From Alphaproteobacteria bacterium (GTDB lineage Bacteria; Pseudomonadota; Alphaproteobacteria; Ferrovibrionales; Ferrovibrionaceae): a DNA stretch of 36,052 nt. The notes beneath the pieces are model-generated. The model made no database searches. It saw nothing but the letters and a program-made list of their open reading frames with translations, and had not been told where the DNA came from. Below, in pieces: positions 7,814 through 17,546 of this stretch. The stretch lies in assembly GCA_026126215.1 (NCBI GenBank), contig JAHCJQ010000025.1, forward strand, positions 1 through 36,052. Reading direction: 5' to 3'. Position 1 is the stretch's first letter; the number at the start of each line of letters is the position of its first letter. Made by a program: the position numbers and the translations under genes.

Positions 7814-10800
7814 TCAAGCCGCCTTGCCGACCGCCTCGCGCAGCAGCAGATAGACCTTGCCCACATCGGCGGTGAGGAAGGCGGTGGAGAGAAGATCCTC
7901 GTGCTCCACGGCCTTTGCCTGGGCGAGCAGCGAATCGAACTCGCGAATATACTGATCGGCGAAGCGGCGGAACTCGCTGTCGGCAAGATATTTCTCGCGC
8001 ACACGCTGTAGTTCCGAGCCGGTAATCAGGCGGCGGGTGAACAGGCCCTTCTCGCCCTTGAGAAAACGCTGCCAGAGCTCGTCCGAGGTGCGCCGGTCGA
8101 GAAGCCGGACCAGATCGATCGAGAGTGAATTCAGGGCATCGGTGATGAAGGCCGCCGCCTTCAGGAAACTCTCTCCGCGAATGGTCGCCGCGCTCTGCTC
8201 GAGGGAACGGCGCTGCTCCGCCGCACGATCGGCCGCGTGCAGCAATTCCTCCGCCTGACGACGGAACAACTCGGCGCCCGCCTCCGTCTCCCGCGCTGCC
8301 CGCTCGCTCGCCCGCGCGAGCTCGCCGGCGTGACGCGTCAACTCCTCGCCGCTGGACGCCGCTTGGGTCACGGCCTGATTGCTCATCAGCAGGAGATCTG
8401 CCGCTTGCCGTTCGAGCGCGGCACCGACCGCCTGCACGTTGCGCAGGATCCGCTCGGTATTCTCGAGCGCCTCGGCGCTGCGGCGTTTCACATCCTCGCT
8501 GAGCCGGCCGGTCTCGGCAAAGGCCTCCGCGGCGACCGCCGACACCTCGGCCGCCGTGCCACGCAGGCGCCGCGCCACATCCTCGATCTGTTCGCCGGAG
8601 CGGCCGGAAATGTCCGCGATCTCCCGGGCACGCTCGCCAAGCGCAGCGCCGAGATCCTGCAGCCGCTCCGTGGTCCTGTCCGCCGCCATGGCGAGATCGC
8701 CCGCCTGCCGCTTCAGGTTCTCGCTCGCTTCCGAACTGCGCCGGTCGGCGCTATTGGCGGCCTCGATCAGGGCGTCGGTCCGCTCGGTAAGTTGTTCGAG
8801 CAGGATGGACGCTTCCCGTCCCATCCGCTCCGAGAGCGCGCGCCAGTCATCCGCCTGGCCGGCAAGCGTCGCCTGCAGCTTCTCCGCCTCTGACAGCGCC
8901 CGCTCGGCCTGCAGGAGGATCGTCCGTCCCTTTTCCTCCGCGCTGCCGGTCATGTCGAGCAGGCCGCTTGCCACGCGCTCGACCTGTTCGAGCAGCGCCT
9001 CGGTCCTGCCGCGCGCCTCGTCGCTCGCCCGGCCCAGGGATTCGATCTCGCCGCGCGCCTGGCCGGCAAGGCCGGTCAGCGCGATCCCGCGCGCTTCCGC
9101 CGTCTCCGCCAGGCTGCGCACCTCGCCGCTGGCGCCGGCCACGCTGTTGGCCAGGTCTTCGATCTGCCTCCGCGCCGTGCCTGCGGTATCGACTAGCCGC
9201 GAGACCGCCTTGTCCGAAACCTGCAACAGGCTTTGCACCTCGGTCCGTGCCGTCTCGCCAACTTCGCGAACCCGCTCGGCGGAGCGATCTATGGCCGCAT
9301 CCAGATCGCCCGCCTGCCGGCGCAATGCATCGGCCGCCTCGCGGATGCGTTGCGTGGTCGAGAGCGTGGCATTGTCCAGTTCCGTCGCCTGCCGTGTCAG
9401 CAGTGCCGCCACATCGAGCACGCGCTGCTCGCTGACGTCGGAGGACGTGCGCAGGATATCCAGCGCCTTCTCGAGGCTGTCGGCGATGCGCCCGGCAAGC
9501 CTGGCGCTTTCCGTCGTGCCGTCGAACAGCGCACGGGACTGCCGGCCCATGGTTTCGGCGATGCGGCCTGCCTGCTCAAGCGCCCGGTCGCCCACCTCGT
9601 TGATCCCATCCGCATGCGACTTGAACTCGACCGCGAGCGAGAGCACGTCGGTGCGCGCCTTCTCCGCTGCGATAGCCAGCGCCGAACTCTCTCGCCGCAT
9701 GCCATCGCCGGACGATTCGATACGTCCCTGCAGCTCCTCGGCGGCGGCGCGCAGCGCCTCCGCCTCCAGGCGGACCCTCTCGCCGCAAGCCTCGACCGCC
9801 TGCCGCGCCTCGGTCGAAAGCGTGGCGAGCCGCTGTTCTTCGTTGCCGAGGCGCAACGCCGCCTCGTTCACCGCCACCACCTGCTCGGAGAAGGCGCCTG
9901 TCAGCACATCCATCCGCTCCTGAGCCTTGGCCGAAGCCGCATCGAGTTCGACCATCTGCCGACGCGCCGCGGCGCCGGCCTCGCGCATGCGCGCAGCGGC
10001 ATTCTCGGCGGCGGCATCGAGTTCCTGCGTGCGGCGAGCGAAAGACTGGCTCACCTGGTCCGCGCGGGCGGCAACCCGTTCGGTCGTTTCGATCATCTCG
10101 CTGGCCCGCCGGCGCAGGGACTCGGCTGCATCGAGCGCCAACCCGCTCGCCTCCTCGCTGGAGCGCGTCAGGACTTTCGCCTGCTCGTCGAAGATGCGCG
10201 CCACCTCCTCCGCCCGCATCAGCGCGCGGTCGCTGGCCGGTCCAAGCATGCTGAGCTGCTGGCGCAGGCCGTCCTTGGCCTGCTCGGCGCGCGCCACCAG
10301 CAGTTCCGCCGCATCGCCCAATAGGGCGACCTGCTCCCGGGTCGCTTCCTGGATCGAGGCGCGGTACTGCGTCACGTCGTCGGCGATCCGCGCCATGTCG
10401 CGACGCTTGTTTTCGAGGAAACCCGCCATCGCATCGGCCTGCTCGGAGAACGCCGCGCGAGCCCGTTCCAGCGCCTTGAACTGCTCGGCCAACAGGGATT
10501 CGAGCGCGCTCGTGCGCTTGCCCACCTCATCGGCGGTGCGATGCACATCGCCCGCCTGGCGCGCAAGGCCATCGCCGAACTCCCGGAGGCGCGCCAGGCT
10601 CTCGGGCGTCGGGTCGAGCATGCCACCGAGCAGCGCCGCGAGCGAGGCCTCGCGACGCCGGCGCTCGATAACCTGAAAGACATAAGCGATGAACAGCCAG
10701 AGAAACGCGAGCGGCGCGGCAACCCCGGCCACTATCCCGCCCTGCTCGTGCGGCAGCATCAGCAGCAGGTTGTCGAGGCCGACAGAGCGCGAAAGATGGA

Positions 10801-10951
10801 AGTAGGCGAGCCAGAGCCAGCCCACGCTCAGCACCACGCCGGCCAGGAACAGCCACCGTGCCGCCCGGGAGCGCGCGACCGGGACCGGCGGGGCGGGTTC
10901 GGCGATCACGGCCGGTACGTTCGCGACTCCAGATTCCCCTGCTTCCGGCAT
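7814..10951 (-). CDS. large membrane-anchored coiled-coil protein, TipN-like topology
   Basis: The 1045-aa product has a short cytoplasmic Pro/Ala-rich tail, two close transmembrane helices (about residues 33-53 and 72-94) and then more than 800 residues of almost continuous coiled coil rich in Ala, Glu, Arg and Gln. Loose repeats of the form RRQAxxL...ADRxxER recur. The C-terminal 115 or so residues are different and globular-looking (SIDLVRLLDRRTSDELW...). Two N-terminal membrane helices plus a giant cytoplasmic coiled coil is the architecture of TipN, the Caulobacter new-pole marker; homology beyond topology is my inference. The ATG at 10951 follows a GGGGGGAAAGG site; an upstream in-frame ATG at 11110 lies inside the kinase gene and is rejected. 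It is the last gene of the minus-strand run, 67 bp after the kinase. Confidence 0.85.
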   Translation of the reverse strand: MPEAGESGVANVPAVIAEPAPPVPVARSRAARWLFLAGVVLSVGWLWLAYFHLSRSVGLDNLLLMLPHEQGGIVAGVAAPLAFLWLFIAYVFQVIERRRREASLAALLGGMLDPTPESLARLREFGDGLARQAGDVHRTADEVGKRTSALESLLAEQFKALERARAAFSEQADAMAGFLENKRRDMARIADDVTQYRASIQEATREQVALLGDAAELLVARAEQAKDGLRQQLSMLGPASDRALMRAEEVARIFDEQAKVLTRSSEEASGLALDAAESLRRRASEMIETTERVAARADQVSQSFARRTQELDAAAENAAARMREAGAAARRQMVELDAASAKAQERMDVLTGAFSEQVVAVNEAALRLGNEEQRLATLSTEARQAVEACGERVRLEAEALRAAAEELQGRIESSGDGMRRESSALAIAAEKARTDVLSLAVEFKSHADGINEVGDRALEQAGRIAETMGRQSRALFDGTTESARLAGRIADSLEKALDILRTSSDVSEQRVLDVAALLTRQATELDNATLSTTQRIREAADALRRQAGDLDAAIDRSAERVREVGETARTEVQSLLQVSDKAVSRLVDTAGTARRQIEDLANSVAGASGEVRSLAETAEARGIALTGLAGQARGEIESLGRASDEARGRTEALLEQVERVASGLLDMTGSAEEKGRTILLQAERALSEAEKLQATLAGQADDWRALSERMGREASILLEQLTERTDALIEAANSADRRSSEASENLKRQAGDLAMAADRTTERLQDLGAALGERAREIADISGRSGEQIEDVARRLRGTAAEVSAVAAEAFAETGRLSEDVKRRSAEALENTERILRNVQAVGAALERQAADLLLMSNQAVTQAASSGEELTRHAGELARASERAARETEAGAELFRRQAEELLHAADRAAEQRRSLEQSAATIRGESFLKAAAFITDALNSLSIDLVRLLDRRTSDELWQRFLKGEKGLFTRRLITGSELQRVREKYLADSEFRRFADQYIREFDSLLAQAKAVEHEDLLSTAFLTADVGKVYLLLREAVGKAA

Positions 10952-11018
10952 CGCCTTTCCCCCCGATCCGCGAATCGCCCAGATTAAGGGCTGAGCATCA
11001 TGCCAGCGGCCCCGGCAG

Positions 11019-13229
11019 TCAATCTTGCCGGTCCAAGAGCCCGGTGGATCGGGACATGTGCGCTCCCTTGCGACCATGGCGTGCAACCACGCGAAGGAGC
11101 TCCTCGGCATTGATCGGTTTGCTCAGAAAGTCGTCCATCCCCGCGGCCCGCGCCTTATCCGCATATTCCCTGGGCGGATGGGCAGTCATGGCGACGATGG
11201 GCACGCGGGGGCCCGCCACCGGCAGCTCGCGAATGGCTGCCGCCGCGGTGAGGCCATCCGTCACCGGCATCTCGAGATCCATCAGGATGACATCGTAGCG
11301 AGCGCTCCGCGCTGCCTGGACAGCCTGATCACCGTTCTCCGCCACATCGACCTCATGCCCGGCGAGCCTGAGCACCGCGCGGGCCAGCCGCTGGTTGGCA
11401 GGCACATCATCGACGACCAGGATCCGCAGCGGCTCGCCCTCGCCCTGTTCCGGCAGTACCCGTTCATCCCTCCCGGCACCGGAATCGAGCGCTGCCAGGA
11501 CCGCGCGGGCAAAGCCCGGGCCGCCGAGCGGTTTTTGCGCCAGGCGGACCTGCCCGGCGATCTCTTCTGGTAGCGGACCGCCAGTGCCGCCATAGGCGAG
11601 GAGCAAAGGCGCTGGCGCCACCGCCCTGGACGCGGCAGAAAACAGCCGCTCCAGCACCTCGGGCGAAAGCACCTCGTCGGCGATCGTCAACTCGGGCGGC
11701 GCGCCAGCGCCGCCCTGCGGTCCGGGCAAGAGGACTGTCTCCGCACCAAGGTCGGCGAGCTGGCGGGCCAGCAGCGCCCGGGCCGGACCGGCAGAGAAGC
11801 ACAGGCCGATCCGCCGGCCGCGAAGCTGCGGGCCGATCTCCCGCGCTGGGGTGGCTGGCACACCGGGCAAGGGCAGGCGGAACCAGAACGAGCTGCCTTG
11901 GCCCGGGCGGCTCTCGAGGCCGATCTCGCCCCCCATCAGCTCGACCAGCCGCCGGCAAATGGCAAGGCCAAGACCGACGCCGCCATATTCGCGCCGGATC
12001 GACGCATCGGCCTGGGCGAACCGATCGAACAGCCGCGCCTGCTGCGGCTCGGCGATGCCGATGCCCGTATCGGACACGCGGAAGGCGAGCGAACCGTTCG
12101 TGCCGCCGCGCTCCACCGAAATGCCGATCGATCCCCTCTCGGTGAACTTGACCGCGTTGCCGACCAGCTCGATCAGGATCTGGCGGATCCGGCGGGGATC
12201 GCCCAGAACTCGCACCGGCACATCAGGCGCGCAGTAGACCGCAATCGTCAGCCGCTTCGCATTGGCCCGGGGCGTCGCGATGACGGCCGCCGAATGCGCG
12301 AGGTCGGCCGGATCGAAGGCCACCTGCTCGAAGCGCGCCCCCTCCCCTTCGAGTCGGGAAAAATCGAGCAGGTCGTCAATCAGGCCAAGCAGGGCTTCGC
12401 CCGACTCGCGCGCGGTCTCCGCCTGCGCACGCTGCTCGGCGTCGAGCCGGCCCGCGAGAAGCAGCCGCGTCATCCCGAGGATGCCATTGAGCGGCGTGCG
12501 CAGTTCGTGACTGATCGTGGCAAGAAACTCCGACTTGGCGCGATTGCCTGCCTCGGCCGCATCGCGCGCCGCATCGGCAGCCCGGCGCGCCGCTTCCAGA
12601 CTGGCGATCAGTTCGCTGTTGGCAAAGCGCAGTTCCACCGTCTCCCGGTGCGTGCGGTTAAGCGTGTAGGACCACAGGATGAGCGCCAGCGTCATGACCA
12701 CGCCGGAAATCCCGGTCGCCGTCCAGGTCGCTCCGCCCTGGAGCAGGAAGGCGGCGCAGGTCGGCAGGGCGAGGGCCGCGACGAAGGAAATGAAGGCCGG
12801 CGGATAGGGCGAGCGGCCGACCACGGCTGCGGTGGCTATGGCGGAGACGACGATGGCCGTCAGAAGCTGCTGCTGCGCATTGCCGGCGAAGATACAGATC
12901 CAGCCGACCGCCCCCCAGACCCCGCCGGTGACGAAGGAAAGAAGCACATAGTATTGCGCCCAGCGCTTGGCTTCCGCGACCGGCGGCCTGCGCCGCTCAT
13001 AGGCATAGCGCAGCAGATTGAAGCAGGCGGTCCCGCCGAGATACCAGGCCAGCAGGCCGAAAAGCTGCCAGTGCGGAACGATGTCCCAGTAGACGAAGAT
13101 CAGCGCGAGCAGCGGCGCGAGCGGAAAGTAACGGGTCGCGCCGGAGAGGCGGAAGAGGATCGCGACAAGTTCGGCGCGGACCCGCTCCTCCCGGTCTGCG
13201 TCGCTCAGGCCCTGCGGCACCGCGCTCAT
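11019..13229 (-). CDS. hybrid sensor histidine kinase with C-terminal receiver
   Basis: This is an inner-membrane sensor kinase of 736 aa. About six hydrophobic segments occupy residues 35-190, followed by a short coiled coil and a HisKA domain with phosphoacceptor His241 ([13 protein letters not shown]). The HATPase domain shows an N-box (Asn358), DTGIGI (387-392) and GVGLGLAI (417-424). Residues about 468-580 look like a degenerate receiver without a convincing acceptor Asp. A canonical receiver (603-720) has acidic Asp608/Asp609, acceptor Asp651 (LMDLEMP) and Lys704. It has no extracytoplasmic sensor domain, so the membrane bundle or a partner must sense the signal. It lies 16 bp after an SDR gene and 67 bp before the TipN-like gene. 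No separate response regulator is adjacent. Confidence 0.94.
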   Translation of the reverse strand: MSAVPQGLSDADREERVRAELVAILFRLSGATRYFPLAPLLALIFVYWDIVPHWQLFGLLAWYLGGTACFNLLRYAYERRRPPVAEAKRWAQYYVLLSFVTGGVWGAVGWICIFAGNAQQQLLTAIVVSAIATAAVVGRSPYPPAFISFVAALALPTCAAFLLQGGATWTATGISGVVMTLALILWSYTLNRTHRETVELRFANSELIASLEAARRAADAARDAAEAGNRAKSEFLATISHELRTPLNGILGMTRLLLAGRLDAEQRAQAETARESGEALLGLIDDLLDFSRLEGEGARFEQVAFDPADLAHSAAVIATPRANAKRLTIAVYCAPDVPVRVLGDPRRIRQILIELVGNAVKFTERGSIGISVERGGTNGSLAFRVSDTGIGIAEPQQARLFDRFAQADASIRREYGGVGLGLAICRRLVELMGGEIGLESRPGQGSSFWFRLPLPGVPATPAREIGPQLRGRRIGLCFSAGPARALLARQLADLGAETVLLPGPQGGAGAPPELTIADEVLSPEVLERLFSAASRAVAPAPLLLAYGGTGGPLPEEIAGQVRLAQKPLGGPGFARAVLAALDSGAGRDERVLPEQGEGEPLRILVVDDVPANQRLARAVLRLAGHEVDVAENGDQAVQAARSARYDVILMDLEMPVTDGLTAAAAIRELPVAGPRVPIVAMTAHPPREYADKARAAGMDDFLSKPINAEELLRVVARHGRKGAHMSRSTGLLDRQD

Positions 13230-13245
13230 CTCCCCGCCGCCTCCC

Positions 13246-14019
13246 TCATGCGGCAGTCAGGCCGCCATCGATGACCAGTTCGCTCCCGGTGATGAAGCTC
13301 GATTCGTCGGAGGCGAGGAACAGCATGCCATCGGCGATCTCCCGGGGCTCGCCCATGCGGCCAATCGGCTGCACGCTTTCCAGCCAGGCGCGCGTGCGGT
13401 CCGGGTCGCCGGTCTCGGCCGCATGGCGTTGCACCATCGGCGTCCAGACGAAGGCAGGGTGGATGGAATTTACGCGGATGTTCCATTTCATCTGCGCGCA
13501 TTCCAGCGCCACCGCCTTGCTGAACAGACGCACGCCGCCCTTCGAGGCGCAGTAGGCGCTCATCATCGGCGCCCCGATCAGTCCGGCGATGGAGGAGACG
13601 TTGATGATCGACCCGCCACCGCCCGGGATCATGGCGGCCACGGCGGCCTTGGTGCCGAGAAAGACCCCCTCCATGTTTACCGCGTGCAGGGCCCGCCATT
13701 CATCGAGCGAGGTCGCCAACAGCGGCCTGCCGATCGCCACGCCCGCATTGTTGACCAGCACGTCGATGCGGCCGAATCGCTCAGTGATCATGGCGAGGAT
13801 ACGCGCCCAGCCTGCCTCCTCCGTCACATCAAGGGTTTCCGGCACGGCATTGCCGCCGGCACCCATGATCTCCGCCGCCGCCGCCTCGGCGCCCTTCCCG
13901 TCAAGGTCGGCGAGAATGACGCTCGCGCCTTCCTCCGCCAGCCGGCGCGCGCCGGCGCGTCCAAGCCCGGACGCCGCCCCGGTCACGAGTACGATCTTCC
14001 CGGCCACGCGGCCGCTCAT
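13246..14019 (-). CDS. SDR-family alcohol/hydroxysteroid-type dehydrogenase
   Basis: This is a 257-aa classical short-chain dehydrogenase/reductase with the cofactor motif TGAASGLG (13-20), Asp38 and Asp40 after the second strand (suggesting NAD preference), NNAG (90-93), and the catalytic Ser143, Tyr156 and Lys160. The stretch [14 protein letters not shown] resembles cyclopentanol and hydroxysteroid dehydrogenases. It starts 10 bp after the racemase stop with a GAGGAG site, in one operon with acyl-CoA synthetase and racemase. A role in oxidising a hydroxy intermediate of a branched or cyclic acid is plausible; the exact substrate is unknown. A longer open frame back to 14373 overlaps the racemase and is not the start. 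Confidence 0.9.
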   Translation of the reverse strand: MSGRVAGKIVLVTGAASGLGRAGARRLAEEGASVILADLDGKGAEAAAAEIMGAGGNAVPETLDVTEEAGWARILAMITERFGRIDVLVNNAGVAIGRPLLATSLDEWRALHAVNMEGVFLGTKAAVAAMIPGGGGSIINVSSIAGLIGAPMMSAYCASKGGVRLFSKAVALECAQMKWNIRVNSIHPAFVWTPMVQRHAAETGDPDRTRAWLESVQPIGRMGEPREIADGMLFLASDESSFITGSELVIDGGLTAA

Positions 14020-14029
14020 CGCACGCTCC

Positions 14030-15172
14030 TCAATTGATCGCCCCAGCCGCGCGGAGCGCGGCGATTTCCGTCTCCGAAAAGCCCCAGTCGCCGAGCGCCG
14101 CCGCGGTATGCGCCCCCGGAGCCGGCGGCGGCGAGGGTCGCCCGGGCCGTGTCCTGCTGAAGCGTGGCGCGGGTCCGGGCTGGCGAATGCCATCGATCTC
14201 CACGAAAGTGCCCCGCGCCACGTTATGCGGATGCGCCATTGCCTCGCCCATGTCGAGGACCGGGGCGAAGCAGACGTCGCTGCCCTCCATAGCCGCACAC
14301 CATTCCTCCCGCGTGCGGGTGATGAAGGCCTCCCGAAAGCGCTGGCGCAGTTCAGGCCAGCGCCTGCGGTCATGCTGCGCCGGCAAGCTCTCCGCGTCGA
14401 GGCCCAGCCGCTTCAGAAGTTCGCCGTAGAAGCGTCCTTCGATGGAGCCGATGGCGACAAAGGCGCCATCCCTGGTCTCGTACACGTCGTACCATGGTGC
14501 GCCGGTATCGAGAATGTTCTCGCCGCGCCGGTCGTTCCAGACGCCCATGGCGCGCATGCCGTAGATGGCCGTCATCAGCGATGCGGCGCCATCCACCATC
14601 GCCGCATCGACCACCTGGCCACGCCCGGACTGGCGCGCCTCGAGCAGGGCACACACCACGCCGAAGGCGAGATAGAGCGCCCCGCCCCCGAAGTCGCCCA
14701 CCAGATTGAGCGGCGGCACCGGCGCTTCGCCCTGTCGGCCAATGGCAGCCAGCGCACCGGTCAATGCAATGTAGTTGATGTCATGTCCGGCCGCATGTGC
14801 CAGCGGCCCATCCTGGCCCCAGCCCGTCATCCGGCCGAAGACCAGCCGGGGATTGGCCGCCAGGCACTCATCCGGCCCCAGACCGAAACGCTCCATCACG
14901 CCGGGGCGGAATCCCTCGATCACGATGTCAGCGCCGGCGATCAGCCGCTTGGCGGCTGCCACCGCCTCGGGCCGCTTGAGATTCATCGCGATAGAACGTC
15001 GGCCCCGGCCGAGAAGATCGTACTTCGGCTCGCGCATGATGCCGAGATCGGCGGCTTCCATGCGGTCGATGCGGATCACCTCCGCGCCCATGTCGGAAAG
15101 CAGCATGCAGCAGAACGGTCCCGGCCCGATGCCCGCCATCTCGACGACCTTAACTCCGTGCAATGGACCCAT
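14030..15172 (-). CDS. alpha-methylacyl-CoA racemase (CaiB/BaiF CoA-transferase family)
   Basis: This 380-aa enzyme interconverts (2R)- and (2S)-methylacyl-CoA thioesters, letting branched-chain or sterol-side-chain acids enter beta-oxidation. It carries the racemase-type motif GHDINY with His130 and VGDFGGG with Asp160. This pair, 30 residues apart, matches the catalytic His126/Asp156 of the Mycobacterium tuberculosis racemase MCR and separates it from formyl-CoA or succinyl-CoA transferases of the same fold. It lies 45 bp after acyl-CoA synthetase and 10 bp before the SDR. The GGAGG site is about 11 nt upstream of the ATG, slightly long. Known relatives are homodimeric cytosolic proteins. 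Confidence 0.92.
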   Translation of the reverse strand: MGPLHGVKVVEMAGIGPGPFCCMLLSDMGAEVIRIDRMEAADLGIMREPKYDLLGRGRRSIAMNLKRPEAVAAAKRLIAGADIVIEGFRPGVMERFGLGPDECLAANPRLVFGRMTGWGQDGPLAHAAGHDINYIALTGALAAIGRQGEAPVPPLNLVGDFGGGALYLAFGVVCALLEARQSGRGQVVDAAMVDGAASLMTAIYGMRAMGVWNDRRGENILDTGAPWYDVYETRDGAFVAIGSIEGRFYGELLKRLGLDAESLPAQHDRRRWPELRQRFREAFITRTREEWCAAMEGSDVCFAPVLDMGEAMAHPHNVARGTFVEIDGIRQPGPAPRFSRTRPGRPSPPPAPGAHTAAALGDWGFSETEIAALRAAGAIN

Positions 15173-15217
15173 GAAATCACGACCTCCGTCTACAATCGGC
15201 GCGACACGCCCGGTTCA

Positions 15218-16780
15218 TCAGTTGACCCGCCGCTCGCGCCCTTCCCAATAGGGCCGTCGCAGTTCGCGCTTGAGTAGCTTGCCCGACGGGTTGCGCGGCA
15301 GTGCCCGCGTGAAGTCCACCGACTTCGGTACCTTGAAACTGGCGATTCGCCCGCGCAGGAACGAGATCAGCTCGTCGGCTTCAAGGCGCGCGTCCGGCTT
15401 GAGGACGATGACCGCCTTGACCGCCTCGCCCCACTTATCGTCCGGCACGCCGATCACGGCGGCGTCGGCGATCGCGGGATGGGAAAAGATCGCGCTCTCC
15501 ACCTCGGCCGGATAGATGTTCTCGCCGCCGGAAACGATCATGTCCTTGACCCGGTCGTAGATGTAGAGATAGCCGTCCCCATCCATATAGCCCGCATCGC
15601 CCGTATGGAACCAGCCATCGCGGATGGCGCGCGCCGTCGCATCGGCCAGGTTCCAGTATCCCTTCATGACCTGCGGGGAGCGACAGATGACCTCGCCCAC
15701 CTCGCCCGTCGGCAGGTCCTTTCCCGCCGCATCGACGATGCGAAGCTCCACGCCCGGCATGGCCCGTCCGCAGGATTTCATCCGCTCCCGCGCATGCGCG
15801 CCGTGATCCTCCGGCGGCAGGTAGGTTATGGCGCCAGTTGTTTCGGTCAGGCCGTAGAGTTGCGCGAAGCCACAGCCGAACACGGCGATCGCACGCTCGA
15901 GCACCGGCAGCGGAATCGGCGAGGCACCATAGGTGATGAGTTCGAGCGAGGAGAAGTCCGTCGCGGCGCAGCCCGGCGTCTCGAGCAGGAACAGGATGAC
16001 CGCCGGGACGAACAGGATCTTGGTCACGCGGTATTCCGGAATCCGCCGCAGGATCAGGGCCGGATCGACTTCCCGCAGCAGCAGGTTGGTGGCACCGCTA
16101 TAGAGCCCGACGATGCCCCAGCCGGAGCCCGCGATATGGAAAAGCGGCATGCAGACCAGTACCACATCCTTGTCATGCCAGCGCCCCCAGCGCTCAATGG
16201 CATGAGGCAGCAGGGAGAGGAAGTTGCGATGGGTGAGCTGCGCGCCCTTGGGATGGCCGGTGGTGCCGGAGGTATACATCTGCACCGCCACATCCTCGGG
16301 CGAAACGCCAAGTTCCGGATCGCGCCCGTCCGCTGTATCCCGCCAGGCATCAAAGGCCGGCCAGTCGGCATGACCGCCGGCAATGGCAACGATATGCCGA
16401 ACGCTACTCAATCCGTGTCGAATACCTTCGACAAGGCCGACGAAATCCGGCCCGACGAAAAGCATTTCCGCCTGCGCGTCCTCGAGGATATAGGCGACTT
16501 CCGGCGCGGCGAGCCGGAAATTGACCGGAACGAGGACAGCGCGCGCCCGGACCGCACCCAGCATGAGTTCGAAGAAGCTCGGATCGTTCTTGTCCAGCAA
16601 GGCGATCCGCGCACCGGGACGGATGCCCGCGGCGATCAGGCCGTTGGCGACGCGGCTCACGCGGCGATCGAGTTCGGCATAGGACAAGCGCCCGCCCTCG
16701 TGAACGATCGCCGTCCGCTCGCCAAGCCGCAAGCCCTGCTCCCGCGCCATCTGATCCAGGCTTTCGAACGCCGCGACCAT
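15218..16780 (-). CDS. acyl-CoA synthetase / AMP-ligase (ANL superfamily)
   Basis: This adenylates a carboxylic acid and transfers it to CoA. The 520-aa protein has the P-loop YTSGTTGHPKG (169-179), the Tyr-Gly-Leu-Thr-Glu-Thr A5 motif, the GWFHTGDAGYMDGDGY A7 region, KDMIVSGGENIYP, and the catalytic Lys501 in PRNPSGK. It heads the minus-strand run. The ATG at 16780 follows a GGAGGGCGGAAGGGG purine tract; a longer frame to 17266 overlaps the divergent methyltransferase and is rejected. The racemase next to it suggests a 2-methyl-branched or sterol/terpenoid-derived acid as substrate. This is inference, since the family is broad. Confidence 0.93.
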   Translation of the reverse strand: MVAAFESLDQMAREQGLRLGERTAIVHEGGRLSYAELDRRVSRVANGLIAAGIRPGARIALLDKNDPSFFELMLGAVRARAVLVPVNFRLAAPEVAYILEDAQAEMLFVGPDFVGLVEGIRHGLSSVRHIVAIAGGHADWPAFDAWRDTADGRDPELGVSPEDVAVQMYTSGTTGHPKGAQLTHRNFLSLLPHAIERWGRWHDKDVVLVCMPLFHIAGSGWGIVGLYSGATNLLLREVDPALILRRIPEYRVTKILFVPAVILFLLETPGCAATDFSSLELITYGASPIPLPVLERAIAVFGCGFAQLYGLTETTGAITYLPPEDHGAHARERMKSCGRAMPGVELRIVDAAGKDLPTGEVGEVICRSPQVMKGYWNLADATARAIRDGWFHTGDAGYMDGDGYLYIYDRVKDMIVSGGENIYPAEVESAIFSHPAIADAAVIGVPDDKWGEAVKAVIVLKPDARLEADELISFLRGRIASFKVPKSVDFTRALPRNPSGKLLKRELRRPYWEGRERRVN

Positions 16781-16907
16781 CCCCTTCCGCCCTCCCCAGA
16801 CGCCGTTGCCGACGATCTTAGAGAGGCGATCCGGCCGGCGCCAGACCCGCGCCCGGCCGATCCGGACCGGCGTGCTATCCTGCCCCGGCCATGTCCGGAG
16901 GCATCCG

Positions 16908-17546
16908 ATGAGTGAGCCCGAAGGCGCCGCGCGCCACGCGCCGGCCACGCTGCGCAACCGCGCGTCGATCCTGGCCGTGCTCGAACGCATCCTGCCGCGT
17001 CCGGCCAGCGTGATCGAGATCGCCAGCGGCACCGGCGAGCATGCGGCGTACTTCGCGGGCGAACTCGGTCCGGAGGTGACCTGGTGGCCCAGCGATTGCG
17101 ACGAGGAAGCGCTGGCGTCGATCGCCGCCCATGGCCGGGGCCAGGCGAACCTCCGCCTGCCCGCGCTCCATCTCGATATGACGCAGCCCGGCCCGGTGCC
17201 GGCGCCATGCCGCCCGGATGCCATCGTCTGCATCAACATGATCCATATCGCGCCCTGGAGTGCCACGCTCGGCCTGATGCGGCTCGCCGGCGCGTGGCTG
17301 CAAGCGGGCGGCCAGCTCTACCTCTATGGCCCCTTTCGGGTGGAAGGAACCCCGCTCGCGCCCTCGAACGATGCCTTCGACCGGTCGCTGAAGGCCCGCG
17401 ACCCCGCCTGGGGCCTGCGCCTGCTTGGCGAGGTGGCCAAGGCGGCCGGCGACCAGCGGCTCGACCTGGCCGAGACGATCGACATGCCCGCCAACAACCT
17501 TTCGGTCATTTTCCGCAAGCGGGCCGGTCAGTCGCCACCCTGCTGA
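16908..17546 (+). CDS. DUF938 family SAM-dependent methyltransferase-like protein
   Basis: This is a 212-aa class I Rossmann-fold methyltransferase-like protein of the DUF938 family, whose substrate is unknown. It shows the SAM loop EIASGTGEHAAYFA, the acidic WPSDCDEEAL at the end of strand 2, and the family stretch INMIHIAPW. GGAGG lies 6 nt before the ATG; the frame extends upstream to 16806 without a ribosome site. It is divergent from acyl-CoA synthetase (127 bp between starts) and its 3' end overlaps the convergent rhodanese gene by 19 bp. In proteobacteria this family is a common stand-alone housekeeping gene. Confidence 0.88.
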   Translation: MSEPEGAARHAPATLRNRASILAVLERILPRPASVIEIASGTGEHAAYFAGELGPEVTWWPSDCDEEALASIAAHGRGQANLRLPALHLDMTQPGPVPAPCRPDAIVCINMIHIAPWSATLGLMRLAGAWLQAGGQLYLYGPFRVEGTPLAPSNDAFDRSLKARDPAWGLRLLGEVAKAAGDQRLDLAETIDMPANNLSVIFRKRAGQSPPC

